NCBI RefSeq assembly: GCF_005518135.1
Contig: NZ_SULI01000007.1
Location: 1-64,000 of the forward strand
Origin: Shimia litoralis
GTDB taxonomy: Bacteria; Pseudomonadota; Alphaproteobacteria; Rhodobacterales; Rhodobacteraceae
Length of the DNA: 64,000 bases
Direction of reading: 5' to 3'
Positions 8,031 to 17,575 of the stretch are shown piece by piece. The position numbers were made by a program, and so were the translations under genes. The notes beneath the pieces were generated by a model, which saw only the letters and a program-made list of their open reading frames with translations, had not been told where the DNA came from and made no database searches. The stretch's first letter is position 1. Each line of letters opens with the position of its first letter.

Positions 8031-8951
8031 TCAGTTTCGTTTCATAAACAAGGAGCGTTGATTTTTCTTCTTGTAAGTCCAAGCAATAAAGCGGCTTGTC
8101 TTTTGCCCCTGCGCCATTTCGACGACTTTATAGTCAGTAACCCCAGCTCTTTTTAGAATTCGGGAGAGGGGCTGGAGGTTGTCTTTTTTCGACACCAATG
8201 ATGTAAACCATAGGCACTGATCGGCGAACTCCATGCTTTGTTCAACCATGCGGGCAATAAACTTAATCTCGCCGCCGGGACACCAAAGCTCATCACTTTG
8301 CCCACCAAAATTGAGGTTTGTTGAACGCCCTTTGCCAAGGTTGGCCCATTTACGTTGAGTCCCCTTGCGCGCTTTCTCGATAGACCCATGGAAAGGTGGA
8401 TTGCACATGGTGAGGTGAAAGACATCGTTAGGCTGGATCACACCGCGAAAGATGTTCTCACGCTTGCTTTGCCGCCTAAGTGTTATTGCCAATTTGTTTC
8501 GGTCACAAATTTGCTTTGCCGATTTGATCGCCCCCGCGTCGATATCGACGCCAGTGAAGTGCCAGCCGTACTCACTCTGCCCGGTAAGGGGGTAAACCAA
8601 GCTTGCACCAGTGCCGATGTCCAACGCTTTGATATGATGCCCACGTGGGATCTCTTGGTTGTTGCTTTCCGCAAGCAAGTCCGCGAGATAGTGGATGTAA
8701 TCGACCCGGCCGGGAATTGGTGGGCATAAGTAACCGGCGGGAATGTCCCAAAAATCAACCTCGTAATGCGCCTTTAGCAAAGCCCGATTCAGCATACGGA
8801 TCGCGTTCACGTCTTTAAAGTCAATCGTATTTTGACCGGCAGGATTACGGGTCATGAAGGCTTCTAGATCAGGCATCTGCGCCATCAAACGTTCGAAATC
8901 ATACCCTTCTGAATGCTGATTGCGGGGGTGCAGCTTCGATTTTGTGGCCAT
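8031..8951 (-). CDS. rlmF: 23S rRNA (adenine-1618-N6) methyltransferase RlmF
   Basis: Class I SAM-dependent methyltransferase that N6-methylates A1618 of 23S rRNA. SAM motif I is DIGTGASLVYPL, the acidic loop GVDIDAGAI follows, and the catalytic N6-adenine motif is NPPF in MCNPPFHGS. The ATG at 8951 gives 306 aa, close to the enterobacterial protein, and begins with the typical HPRN...YDF region; the frame is open further upstream but that part looks non-coding. The gene stands alone between two IS elements and beside non-conserved spacer, and this family is better known from gammaproteobacteria and Bacteroidetes, so transfer is plausible but unproven. Confidence 0.9.
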   Translation of the reverse strand: MATKSKLHPRNQHSEGYDFERLMAQMPDLEAFMTRNPAGQNTIDFKDVNAIRMLNRALLKAHYEVDFWDIPAGYLCPPIPGRVDYIHYLADLLAESNNQEIPRGHHIKALDIGTGASLVYPLTGQSEYGWHFTGVDIDAGAIKSAKQICDRNKLAITLRRQSKRENIFRGVIQPNDVFHLTMCNPPFHGSIEKARKGTQRKWANLGKGRSTNLNFGGQSDELWCPGGEIKFIARMVEQSMEFADQCLWFTSLVSKKDNLQPLSRILKRAGVTDYKVVEMAQGQKTSRFIAWTYKKKNQRSLFMKRN

Positions 8952-9419
8952 GGGGACGCTTTCATTCGAGTTTTGTAGACGTCGCTCGCAAGACGGTTTT
9001 CTGCTTTTAGGCCCTGATGCACGAATAGTAAAACCGGAAGCCGGACAGGCTCCTTGCCCTCGTGACGGCTGGTCCATTCAGTTGGAGTGCCCCTTGCTGT
9101 CATCACGACCTTGGGTTTTTGGTCTCACTCGCTGCACTACGTCCCTCCATTAAGGGCGTCCATCAAGGTCTCTGACCGGACGTTGGTGCGCGACGCAGCG
9201 CAAGTCTGGTTTGAAATGCATTTCCACGCATTATCGGTTTCACGATATCGCCCCTTTCCGTTACGGTCCCTTATTGCTTCGAGCAATAGACACCGTTGTT
9301 TGAGCTGTTTGTTTCTGTACCTGCTATCGATAGATGCTGAATTTGTCTCTCGTCTGTCGTAGGATGTTGCTGACAGCAAAAAAATTGCGATGGACCAAGT
9401 AGGCAAACAGGAATTCACA
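8952..9419. other. Spacer between divergent rlmF and the DUF3604 gene
   Basis: No gene supported. Both neighbours are transcribed away from this 468-bp interval, so both promoters should lie here. Short frames present show no family resemblance and lack ribosome sites. Confidence 0.5.
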
Positions 9420-11345
9420 ATGGCTAATTTCGCAACCCATCAGATTTACCGCGCCGTTTTTCTTGGCTGCGCTCTTTCCCTCGCTCATCAAGCCATGTCC
9501 CAAGAATTGGGTGATCTGGGGTCTCAGCCGACTGAGGAAATCGAGTACTCACCTTACATAAATGACGATTTTCCAAATCAGGTCTTTTTTGGTGACACAC
9601 ATTTACACACTGCTTACTCGGCCGATGCCGGTCTGGTTGGGGCAATTCTGACCCCAGATGACGCCTACAAGTTTGCCAAAGGCGAAGAAATCACCTCGTC
9701 CAATGGAATTCCTGCGCGTTTGCAGCAGCCACTAGATTGGTTGGTGGTGACGGACCATGCCGAAAACCTTGGCCTGCCAATTGCGCTTGAAGAAGATAGC
9801 CCCGCTCTGCTGGAGAATGAGTGGGGGCGCAAGATCAGCGAAATTTATGCACCGCGTACAGATGAATCTCGGGCCTTGTCATATGATACTTGGATGCAAG
9901 ACGCGCTTAACATCGTCACCGACCCGCTTGCCGGAACTGGTTTCAGCGAGGCCATGTGGCCGCGCGTAACGGCTGCTGCTGAACAGCACAATCAGCCCGG
10001 CGCATTTACCGCGTTGATCGGCTATGAATGGACGTCTGGACCAAACGGCAACAACTTGCATCGGAACATCATATTCCGGGACGGTAAAGCACTGGCAGAC
10101 CAAATTGTTCCATTTAGTGCCTATGATTCCGAAGACCCCGAAAAGCTTTGGGACTGGCTTGAAAACTACGAAAGTTTGACTGGAGGGCAGGTGCTGGCAA
10201 TCCCGCACAATGGTAACCTGTCAAACGGACTGATGTTTGATGATACGACCCTCTCCGGCGAGCCGATTGATCGCGACTATGCGTTGCGCCGTCAACGGTG
10301 GGAACCGATCTATGAGATTACCCAGATCAAAGGGGATGGAGAAGCACACCCCCTGTTGTCGCCACAGGATGATTTTGCGGACTATGGAACTTGGGACAAA
10401 GGCAGCTTTGGACCAGAACCCAAGACAAACGATATGTTGCCAAAAGAGTATGCCCGAAGCGCATGGAAGCGCGGCATGGCCTATGAAGATGATCTTGGGG
10501 TGAACCCGTTCAAATTTGGCGTGGTTGGGTCTACGGATTCTCATACGGGTCTGTCTACAGCGCAGGAAAGCAACTTCTTCGGCAAGGTGTCGCTTGTTGA
10601 ACCTTCGGCCAATCCGCATCGCTTTGAAGAGCGTATCACAGGGCGTTTTACCCCCGATGATCCATCTGATGACTTGACGCATGCAGACGGGCTTGCGGCA
10701 GGGCTTGCCGCAGTCTGGGCACGTGAAAACACACGCGAGGCGATTTGGGACGCGCTCATGCGCAAAGAAGTCTTTGCAACAACCGGCACACGTATGCGCG
10801 TCCGCGTTTTCGCAGGGTTCGGTTTTGACAGAGATGACCTTACCCGTTCCGATTTTGCCAAATTTGGCTATGCAAACGGAGTGCCTATGGGTGGCGATTT
10901 GATCGCTGATGACCAAACACCCGCGCCGAAACTTCTGGTTCGTGCGATGCGTGATCCAAATGGGGCCAATCTTGATCGTGTTCAGATTGTTAAGGGGTGG
11001 CTCACAAAGGCTGGCGATCTGAACGAACAGGTTTTCGACGTCGCATGGTCAGATGACCGTGTTGTTGGGGATGACAACAAGCTGCCGCTGGTTGGCAATA
11101 CCGTTGATGTTGAAACCGCAACGTACCGCAACTCAATAGGGTCCCCATTTCTCGAGGCTTTTTGGGAAGATCTCGATTTTGATCCAAGCCAACGCGCGTT
11201 TTACTATGTCCGTGTTCTGGAAATCCCGACGCCGCGCTGGACCACATTTGATGCTTTGGTGTTTGGCGTGGATCGACCTTCTCATCTTGAACCGTGGCAA
11301 CAAGAAAGAGCCTATTCATCGCCAATTTGGGTCACACCAATGTAA
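9420..11345 (+). CDS. Secreted DUF3604 family protein (PHP-like metal centre)
   Basis: 641-aa protein of the DUF3604 family; biochemical role not established. Start chosen at the ATG at 9420, which has AGGA eight bases upstream and begins a signal-peptide-like stretch (AVFLGCALSLAHQAMSQE). Candidate metal ligands typical of PHP-like folds are visible: GDTHLHTAYS near the N terminus, VVTDHAEN, IPHNGNLSNG and GSTDSHTG. The conserved C-terminal part around TRMRVRVFAGF is present. It appears complete and stands as a single transcription unit within the IS-bounded segment. Likely exported to the periplasm or outside the cell. Confidence 0.85.
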   Translation: MANFATHQIYRAVFLGCALSLAHQAMSQELGDLGSQPTEEIEYSPYINDDFPNQVFFGDTHLHTAYSADAGLVGAILTPDDAYKFAKGEEITSSNGIPARLQQPLDWLVVTDHAENLGLPIALEEDSPALLENEWGRKISEIYAPRTDESRALSYDTWMQDALNIVTDPLAGTGFSEAMWPRVTAAAEQHNQPGAFTALIGYEWTSGPNGNNLHRNIIFRDGKALADQIVPFSAYDSEDPEKLWDWLENYESLTGGQVLAIPHNGNLSNGLMFDDTTLSGEPIDRDYALRRQRWEPIYEITQIKGDGEAHPLLSPQDDFADYGTWDKGSFGPEPKTNDMLPKEYARSAWKRGMAYEDDLGVNPFKFGVVGSTDSHTGLSTAQESNFFGKVSLVEPSANPHRFEERITGRFTPDDPSDDLTHADGLAAGLAAVWARENTREAIWDALMRKEVFATTGTRMRVRVFAGFGFDRDDLTRSDFAKFGYANGVPMGGDLIADDQTPAPKLLVRAMRDPNGANLDRVQIVKGWLTKAGDLNEQVFDVAWSDDRVVGDDNKLPLVGNTVDVETATYRNSIGSPFLEAFWEDLDFDPSQRAFYYVRVLEIPTPRWTTFDALVFGVDRPSHLEPWQQERAYSSPIWVTPM

Positions 11346-11384
11346 CGTTCCGAATGACGCGCTGACACCTTTGCCCCTGTTTTT

Positions 11385-11424
11385 GGGAGGCGCTGAGCCC
11401 GCAAAGCAGCCTTTGGCGCCTCCC
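11385..11424 (+). terminator. Two-tier hairpin after the DUF3604 gene
   Basis: Outer stem GGGAGGCGC/GCGCCTCCC (11385-11393 with 11416-11424) encloses a small inner stem CAAAG/CTTTG (11402-11406 with 11411-11415). No T run follows on the plus strand, so it may act with Rho or protect the mRNA 3' end. Confidence 0.45.
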
Positions 11425-12126
11425 GCAGCGAACGTCTTCTATCCGCCCTTCGTCTCACAAAGCTGGTAATGGGATAACGTTCGAGTTTGAATTTGTTTTG
11501 ATCGCCACACGCCGACCAAAAAAACTGTTAGAAATAAGGCTTCTTAGTCCGATACTGACAATATCGAACAAACACGGACGCTATGTCCGAGTTTAGTAGT
11601 GCCAGCTTTGGCAAAGTGCCCCTCGCCGCCTTACGCCTGCGCGGCGCATTTCTTTTGTTTCCTCGGCGTTAGCGTTTGTCATGTTCTTGTCCGAGTTATG
11701 CAAGTAAATGCGTGCCAAATGTTAGGAACACTCGCCCAAACTGCCCCCAACTTGCAATTGATATTTAGCCCCCCGCCGACTAGAGGTACATTAAGCATTC
11801 AGTTTCAACAACTTGCATGAACTCGGACGCCTTGACCTATTGCTGCCAATGTTAGCCCCTCTAAAGCTGTTTCGGCGGGGTTAAAACAGCTCTGGCACGA
11901 GCGCCTAAATGCAATCTGCGCATTCGGGCAAACGGACTGTGTTGATTCAGATAACCGCAAGTGCCCCATTTTGAAGGTCGCCACTTTGAACTGATGTTGT
12001 GGTTCAGTTTGAGGGTTTAGTAAGCGTAGCCTTCAGATTGGGCCGCTTTTACATTTTGAGAAGCGCTAGGTGAAAGTACTTCTTGTTTTGCCACCACGGC
12101 ATATCCAAGCTGCCGCAGTGAAGGTT
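11425..12126. other. Gene-free interval before the broken IS copy
   Basis: About 700 bp without a supportable gene on either strand. Frames here are short and low in coding character. The interval ends abruptly where transposase similarity begins at about 12127, so the missing 5' part of the second IS was replaced by or joined to this unrelated sequence. Confidence 0.5.
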
Positions 12127-12812
12127 GGACCTGATCACCAGCCCGGCGTTCATCGTGCTGAAAGCTGCAAACGAGTTCGAGCACAAGACAACGGCGATCA
12201 ACCAGCTGTGGCAGACCGACTTTACCTATCTCAAGGTTCTGGGGTGGGGCTGGTTCTACCTCAGCACGATTCTGGACGACTACAGCCGCTACATCATCTC
12301 GTGGAAGCTCTGCACGACCATGCGGGCTGAGGATGTGACAGACACCCTCGATCTGGCCTTGCAGGCATCTGGCTGTGATCAGGTTCATGTCGTCCACAAG
12401 CCAAGACTGCTCAGTGACAACGGCTCAAGTTATGTCTCTGCCGACTTGGCTGAATGGTTACAGGACAAAGGTATGAAACACAGTCGTGGTGCGCCGTACC
12501 ATCCACAAACCCAAGGCAAGATCCCTCTCGTGACATTGCTGCGCAATGCACTGCCGGGCAGTGGAACGATGGCATCAAACCCTGAAGAACCGCATTCTGC
12601 TGGAAAAATACTTCCTGCCGGGAGATCTCAAAACTCAGATCGAAGCGTTCGTCAATCACTACAACCATCAGCGCTATCACGAGAGCCTGAAGAACGTCAC
12701 GCCAGCCGATGTCTACTTCGGTCGGGACAAAGCCATTCTGCAACAACGGGAGAGGATCAAACAAAAGACGCTCGAAGCGCGACGCTTGCATCACAGCCAA
12801 CGCGCCGCATAA
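12127..12812 (+). pseudogene. OrfB transposase remnant with 40-bp frameshifting insertion
   Basis: Starts in frame at the equivalent of the DLI-SPAF region of OrfB and runs through QTDFTYLKV and LLSDNGSSY to HPQTQGKI. There a 40-bp insertion (12524-12563) shifts the frame. The rest (ERWHQTLKNRI onward to the C terminus) is readable one frame over. With the N terminus lost and the third catalytic residue out of frame, it cannot make active transposase. Confidence 0.88.
12524..12563. repeat. 40-bp insertion made of two adjacent small palindromes
   Basis: Comparison with the intact reading of the same transposase shows exactly 40 extra bases between the ATC and GAA codons of the KIERWH motif. 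The insert contains two back-to-back hairpins: CATTGC-TGC-GCAATG and CACTGC-CGG-GCAGTG. This looks like a REP-type or miniature mobile sequence rather than random slippage. Confidence 0.6.
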
Positions 12813-13009
12813 TCACACCAACCAGATGAGCCGAACACTCTCTTAGTTTACGCCGCTCTTGGTTCCAAAAACTCTGACGACGGACAATCAATTAAGGGTT
12901 TTCGAAGCTTCGGTAGAACAAACCGGATTCAAAAAATAACGAACCCAACGACGATGGTTCAACAAAATGAATGTAAAAACCAATGATATAATTCTGTGAG
13001 GGAATAAAT

Positions 13010-13085
13010 GGCGCTCTGGGGAGGATTCGAACCCCCGACCCCCTGATTCGTAGTCAGGTACTCTATCCAGCTGAGCTACCAGAGC
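13010..13085 (-). tRNA. tRNA-Arg (anticodon ACG)
   Basis: Complete cloverleaf on the minus strand, 76 nt including encoded CCA. Acceptor stem GCTCTGG/CCAGAGC, D arm in TAGCTCAGCTGGATAGAG, anticodon loop CTACGAA (ACG at 13051-13049), T loop TTCGAAT. ACG reads CGT codons and is normally deaminated to ICG. It sits at the junction between accessory DNA and the core genome. Confidence 0.97.
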
Positions 13086-13145
13086 GCGTTTGAGTGGGAT
13101 TTAGACCGAGTTCAGAGGGTGCGCAAGTGCTAAATCCCGAAAAAA

Positions 13146-14534
13146 TCAAATATCTGCAACATCCCCTTTGGGAAGGCATATTTCAAAGGTGGTTCCGGTC
13201 TCTCCAGTGCCCACCAAGCTGAGGCTCCCGCCATGCCCACGGATCAGTTCCGAGGAAATTGCCAACCCCAAACCAGAGCCACCTTTGCGAATCCCACCTT
13301 GGAAAGGTTGGAAAAGATGTTCTTGCGCTTTAGACGGCAGCCCTGGTCCAGTATCTGCAACTTGAATGTACCATGCAGAGGTATCCTCATGAGCAGCCAC
13401 AGAAATTTCTGCCCGCTCCCCGCGTGCCACGATCACCTGCCGCGCATTTCTAACCAAATTCGAAATCACGCGAAACAGCTGTTCGGGGTCAGCCCGCAAG
13501 GATAGACCCGCCGGAATATCTTCGGACAGGCTGAGATCAAAATCGCCAATCGCAAGGCGTTCCCCATCGAACACATCATCCACCACGTCGATCAACGACA
13601 CATGGGTCAACTTGGGCGGCGGTTCTTCTGCTTTGCCAAAGGCCAATGTGCTCTCGCACAGATTGACCGCGCGCGTGATCGAGTTGACCAACTTTGGCGC
13701 CATCCGCTTGACGGTCGGATCTTCACTCATCTCGATGCGGTCGGTAAACAGTTGCGACGTCGTCAAGATATTGCGCAGATCGTGGCTGACTTTGGCCACC
13801 GCCCCGCCCAACTGCGCCAAGCGTTCTTTTTGCTTCAGGGATGCCGTCAACTCGATTTGCAGAGACTGCAGGGCCTCCTCGGCCTCTCGCAACTCAACAA
13901 CACCGGCAGAGGGCTGAATAATCCGGCGCGCATCTTCGGGGGCCGCCGCATAAGACTGCATATACCCCACGACTCCCTTGATCGGACGTACCAACGTTGC
14001 GCGTACTGCAAGAAACAACAGAAAGGCCGTAATCACCGAGATCACTGCAGACAGCACAAGAATATTCAGGCCGTAATCAATCATGGCCATACGCAACCCC
14101 GAGGTTTGCATGGTGACCTCGATCAACAGTCCAGCCTCGCGAACGGGCGCGCCAATGACCCGAATGACCCGCTCTTCGCGATCGAACAGACGCATCATGG
14201 CATCTTTTATCAACTCGGTCGCCGCGGGTGCACGCAGATCAAATGTCTCATCAATCGGACGCGGCATGGGTGAAGACAGCATCAATTGCCGAACCTCGTC
14301 GCGCCGCAAAACCACGTTAAAGACCTCGGCGTTGCGCAACAGTTCGGCCTCGAGATCTGCATCAATCATGTCATCGGCCAACAAGGCGAGCGATGCGATT
14401 TGGGCACGTTCCAGTCGAGACAACAGGTAATCTTCGCGAAACCGCGCCACGGACGGCACAAAAATCAATATCTCTGCCAGCATCACAAAGATGGTGGTCA
14501 GAATCAGGAAACGGCCTGAAAGCGTATTGAGCAT
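13146..14534 (-). CDS. Membrane sensor histidine kinase
   Basis: 462-aa two-component sensor. Transmembrane segments at about residues 8-28 and 156-178 flank a roughly 125-residue periplasmic domain; a HAMP-like linker with RPIKGVV follows. The phosphoacceptor is His251 in the H box KVSHDLRNIL. ATP-binding motifs are the N box NLVRNARQV, G1 DTGPGLP and G2 GGSGLGLAIS. No response regulator gene is adjacent, so its partner must be elsewhere; the stimulus is unknown. Thirty-odd bases separate it from the oxidoreductase stop upstream, so it may be cotranscribed with that gene pair. Confidence 0.93.
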   Translation of the reverse strand: MLNTLSGRFLILTTIFVMLAEILIFVPSVARFREDYLLSRLERAQIASLALLADDMIDADLEAELLRNAEVFNVVLRRDEVRQLMLSSPMPRPIDETFDLRAPAATELIKDAMMRLFDREERVIRVIGAPVREAGLLIEVTMQTSGLRMAMIDYGLNILVLSAVISVITAFLLFLAVRATLVRPIKGVVGYMQSYAAAPEDARRIIQPSAGVVELREAEEALQSLQIELTASLKQKERLAQLGGAVAKVSHDLRNILTTSQLFTDRIEMSEDPTVKRMAPKLVNSITRAVNLCESTLAFGKAEEPPPKLTHVSLIDVVDDVFDGERLAIGDFDLSLSEDIPAGLSLRADPEQLFRVISNLVRNARQVIVARGERAEISVAAHEDTSAWYIQVADTGPGLPSKAQEHLFQPFQGGIRKGGSGLGLAISSELIRGHGGSLSLVGTGETGTTFEICLPKGDVADI

Positions 14535-14567
14535 ATTAATCCTGTGTCATTCGACTATGGGCCATAA

Positions 14568-15989
14568 TCAGGGCAACCATCGCTGGGTAAAGGCCACCAC
14601 ACGTTTCACCATAGGGTTCTCGAACAGTTTTGGCGAGAAATAGGCCCCGGCAACCCGTTTGTTGATCTCGCCGACTGTCGGATACGGCGAGACCATCGCC
14701 GCAACCGCCGACATCTTGAGCTTGTTCGCAATCACCAAGGCCCATAGGTTAATCAGCTCACCCGCCTGTGGTCCGGCAATGGATACCCCGACGGGGCGCC
14801 CCTTGACGACCATGACCTTGATCAAGCCCTTCGCCTGTCGCTGGGCAAGCAGGCGGTCATTATGGTGGAAATCAAACCGGACCACATCAAGCTTGGCACC
14901 ATAAAGCTTGCGCGCGTCCGCCTCGGTCGGGCCGATCTGGGCCAACTCGGGATTCGTATAGGTCGCATAGGGAATGTGATCGACGCGTTGCTTGGCGGGT
15001 AACCCAAACAGAGCAGACCGAATGATAACCCCCGCATGATACCCTGCGACATGGGTGAATTGTGCACCCCCTGCCACGTCTCCAATTGCATACACCTTGC
15101 GATTGGTGGTTTTCAGGCTTTCATCGACCTGAATACCGGCGCGATGTGTTTGAATACCGGCGACCTCAAGGTTCAAACGATCAATGTTGGGCTTGCGCCC
15201 GACGGCCATCAAAAGATGTGAGCCGCGAAAGATACGCCCGTCTTTTGTCTCGACTTCGATTGCACCTGCATGCCCCCGTATTTCGGCAGCCAGTGCATCT
15301 TCTTCGATCTGAATACCTTCTGATCGCAGTGCGGTTAGGACAATCTCGGCCATTTCCGGATCATCGCGACCCAAGGCCTTATCCCCTTCAATCACCGTGA
15401 CTTGACTGCCTAGGCGTCGATGGGCCTGTGCCATTTCCATGCCAATGGGCCCACCGCCGATCACCAACAAGTGCTCGGGTTGCGCGCGCAGGTCAAAAAG
15501 GGTTTCGTTGGTCAGATACGGGACCGTCTCAAGGCCGGGAATTGGGGGCACCATCGGTGACGACCCCGTCGCGATAACGATGCGCCGCGCAGTGATCCGC
15601 GTGTCACCGGCCTGAACCTCGGTAGGTGACACAAAACTGCCGAACTCAGAAATCACATGTACGCCCATGCTCTCGAACCGTTCAATTGAATCATTTGGTT
15701 CAATTTGCGCAATCACATCCGCCACATGATCTTTGGCAGCGGCATAATCGACGCGGGGCACCACATTCGAGACGCCAAAGTCTGCGCCATGCGCCTGCAG
15801 GTGGGCCACATTACCACTTGCGATCAACGCTTTGGACGGAACACATCCGTAATTCAGGCAATCGCCGCCCATCTTGTGCCCTTCCAGAAGAACAACATCC
15901 GCGCCCATTTGCACCGCGCCTGCAGCAACGGACAGGCCACCTGATCCGGCCCCGATGACAAGCAAGTCGGTTTTCATATGTGTCGTCAT
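14568..15989 (-). CDS. FAD-dependent pyridine nucleotide-disulfide oxidoreductase
   Basis: 473-aa flavoprotein of the dihydrolipoamide dehydrogenase/mercuric reductase family. The FAD-binding GAGSGGLSVA lies at the N terminus, the redox-active disulfide is CLNYGC in GGDCLNYGCVPSK, the NAD(P)H-binding site is GGGPIGMEMA, the second FAD contact is YAIGDVAGG, and a C-terminal dimerisation domain is present. The usual His-x5-Glu pair of true lipoamide dehydrogenases is not evident at the C terminus, so the substrate is uncertain. The ATG at 15989 overlaps the TVP38 stop (ATGA). Pairing with TVP38 genes is common in proteobacteria and suggests a shared membrane-associated role. Confidence 0.88.
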   Translation of the reverse strand: MTTHMKTDLLVIGAGSGGLSVAAGAVQMGADVVLLEGHKMGGDCLNYGCVPSKALIASGNVAHLQAHGADFGVSNVVPRVDYAAAKDHVADVIAQIEPNDSIERFESMGVHVISEFGSFVSPTEVQAGDTRITARRIVIATGSSPMVPPIPGLETVPYLTNETLFDLRAQPEHLLVIGGGPIGMEMAQAHRRLGSQVTVIEGDKALGRDDPEMAEIVLTALRSEGIQIEEDALAAEIRGHAGAIEVETKDGRIFRGSHLLMAVGRKPNIDRLNLEVAGIQTHRAGIQVDESLKTTNRKVYAIGDVAGGAQFTHVAGYHAGVIIRSALFGLPAKQRVDHIPYATYTNPELAQIGPTEADARKLYGAKLDVVRFDFHHNDRLLAQRQAKGLIKVMVVKGRPVGVSIAGPQAGELINLWALVIANKLKMSAVAAMVSPYPTVGEINKRVAGAYFSPKLFENPMVKRVVAFTQRWLP

Positions 15990-16717
15990 AGTGTTTTGCC
16001 CCCGCGGATCGCCTTGATCACAATGGGCAATGCTGCCAGTGCGCACAGCCCGAGAATCGGCAGGATAATTTGTGGTTCGAAGATCACGCCAAGGTTCGGC
16101 GTCTCGCCACGTTCAAAGACCCCGCCCAGACCGGCACCAACCGACGTATAGACGACAGCGCCAGGGATGATTCCCAAGAACGTCGACACAACAAACCGAC
16201 CGAGCGGAACCCCCACAAGCGCAGGGACAAGATTCGCGACAAAAAACGGCACCAGCGGAACCAACCGGATCAGAAACAACATCGACCACTGATTGTCGTC
16301 GATTCCCTCTTTGATCTTTTTCACACGTCCGTCGGCCGCATCCATGCGTGCAGAAAGGCGTTCGCCAAAACCCCATGTCGCCGCAAGAAAAATCAGGGTC
16401 GCACCCAAAGTGGCCGATGTAATGTTGATCAATGATCCCGCAAACGTGCCGAACAAGAACCCCCCAGTGAGCGACGCGGCAAGCGCCCCAGGTAAGGAAA
16501 ACGCCACAATTGCTGTGTATATTCCCATGAATACCAGCACCGTAATCCCGTAATGCGCGTCGCGATAAGCCAGCAGCGCCTCGCGATTGTCTCGCAGGGC
16601 CTGATAGCTCAAGATATCGCCCAATGTCGCAGCGCCAATCCCCGCAATCACAATAATCGCCAAAAAGGGTAAAATGCGCCCTCGTCCGCTTTTGCTTTGA
16701 TATGTCATATCGCTCAT
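15986..16717 (-). CDS. TVP38/TMEM64 (DedA superfamily) membrane protein
   Basis: 243-aa inner-membrane protein with about five to six hydrophobic segments. The family core is recognisable: FSLPGALAASLTGGFLFGTFAG, then LIRLVPLVPFFVANLVPALVGV with its conserved R-x-x-P and N, and the glycine-rich GAGLGG. The family is thought to act in lipid or small-molecule movement across the membrane. First gene of the leftward unit TVP38-oxidoreductase (and possibly the sensor kinase), translationally coupled to the oxidoreductase by a 4-base overlap. Confidence 0.9.
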   Translation of the reverse strand: MSDMTYQSKSGRGRILPFLAIIVIAGIGAATLGDILSYQALRDNREALLAYRDAHYGITVLVFMGIYTAIVAFSLPGALAASLTGGFLFGTFAGSLINITSATLGATLIFLAATWGFGERLSARMDAADGRVKKIKEGIDDNQWSMLFLIRLVPLVPFFVANLVPALVGVPLGRFVVSTFLGIIPGAVVYTSVGAGLGGVFERGETPNLGVIFEPQIILPILGLCALAALPIVIKAIRGGKTL

Positions 16718-16896
16718 GATTGGCCCGTGCTAATTATTCCGAACCAACATGCGGCAGTATTTGGGTAAACAACAGTCCGATCACGGTTGGTTGATGACGG
16801 CGGGCGCTCTCGTGATGAACAAGGCCCCTTTCAAGCCGAAATGAAACAAACCTTGGCGCCGACTGGCGAATTTGTTGCAAAACCGTCATCGGGTGT

Positions 16897-16925
16897 TTGA
16901 CTTATCCGAAAGCCCCCCCTATAGG
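16897..16925 (+). promoter_or_regulatory. Sigma-70-like promoter for rpmH-rnpA-yidD
   Basis: TTGACT (16897-16902) and TATAGG (16920-16925) separated by 17 bases, about 70 bases before the rpmH start. This is the strongest promoter-like sequence in the interval between the divergent TVP38 and rpmH genes. Confidence 0.65.
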
Positions 16926-16993
16926 ACGAACTTCGAATAGCACATGGGCCAGCGAATCTGTCGCAAGGCGCCCGACAGAATGGAGACGGAGCG

Positions 16994-17128
16994 ATGAAAC
17001 GCACCTACCAACCCTCGAACCTGGTCCGCAAACGGCGCCACGGTTTTCGCGCACGTATGGCGACCAAAGCTGGTCGTAAGATCCTGAACGCACGTCGTGC
17101 ACAGGGTCGCAAATCGCTGAGCGCATAA
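16994..17128 (+). CDS. rpmH: 50S ribosomal protein L34
   Basis: 44-aa, strongly basic protein of the large ribosomal subunit. The sequence is the near-invariant L34 pattern: [20 protein letters not shown], then TKAGRKIL and a C-terminal [10 protein letters not shown]. First gene of the conserved rpmH-rnpA-yidD-yidC neighbourhood. The start is fixed by the universal MKRTYQPS opening and a purine-rich GGAGACGGAGCG just before it. Confidence 0.98.
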   Translation: MKRTYQPSNLVRKRRHGFRARMATKAGRKILNARRAQGRKSLSA

Positions 17129-17143
17129 AGCACTCAGTCGCAT

Positions 17144-17575
17144 TTGACGGATATGACACCGCCGGAGGCCCCAATAGATGGCAACACCAGCCATCGGGAT
17201 ACGCCACCGGCGGTTTCCGTTCGTCTGGACATCCTCAAAGTCAGAGCTGACTTTGTCGCCGCATCCCGTGCGCGCCGCCAAGCCAGCAAAGGGATGATGG
17301 TGCAGGCCCGCAAACGCCGCCCTGACGAATCTGTCCCCAGCGACGCAATACGCGTCGGGTTCACCTGTACCAAAAAAGTAGGCAATGCAGTTGCACGCAA
17401 CCGCGCCAAGCGACGTCTACGCGAAGTCGCACGGTTGATCCTGCCGACATTGGGACGACCGGGATGGGATTACGTTCTGGTTGGCCGCTTTCAGGTAACG
17501 GATCTGCGACCCTTTGAAGATCTTAAGGGTGACCTTAAGTATGCACTTAAGAAATTGCATACGGACGGATCATGA
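17144..17575 (+). CDS. rnpA: Ribonuclease P protein component
   Basis: Protein cofactor of RNase P, which trims the 5' leader of pre-tRNAs. The RNR signature is present ([14 protein letters not shown]), followed by DYVLVGR. At 143 aa it is somewhat longer than the typical 115-125, with a Pro/Asp-rich N-terminal extension of about 25 residues; a start near the VSVRLDILK region is possible. Lies 15 bp after rpmH and overlaps yidD by 4 bp. Confidence 0.95.
   Translation: MTDMTPPEAPIDGNTSHRDTPPAVSVRLDILKVRADFVAASRARRQASKGMMVQARKRRPDESVPSDAIRVGFTCTKKVGNAVARNRAKRRLREVARLILPTLGRPGWDYVLVGRFQVTDLRPFEDLKGDLKYALKKLHTDGS

Larger units (their letters stand above)
12127..12886 (+). mobile_element. Decayed IS3-family copy, 5' truncated
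   Basis: Second copy of the IS family seen at 6219-7755, in the opposite orientation. It keeps only the 3' two-thirds of orfB and the downstream terminal repeat (ending CTCTGACGACGGACA at 12886). The orfA, the 5' end of orfB and the upstream terminal repeat are absent. The remaining transposase is broken by a 40-bp insertion. Confidence 0.85.

Noticed and set aside
11961-12030. Weak similarity to the region upstream of orfA in the intact IS (TTTGAGGGTTT)
   Set aside because: Only about ten bases match and the surroundings differ, so it does not show a missing IS 5' end.
4700-13000. Possible second att copy of the tRNA-Phe 3' sequence
   Set aside because: Only the unrelated tRNA-Arg T-loop region near 13030 looks similar; no match to the core was seen. 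An exact-match search could overturn this.
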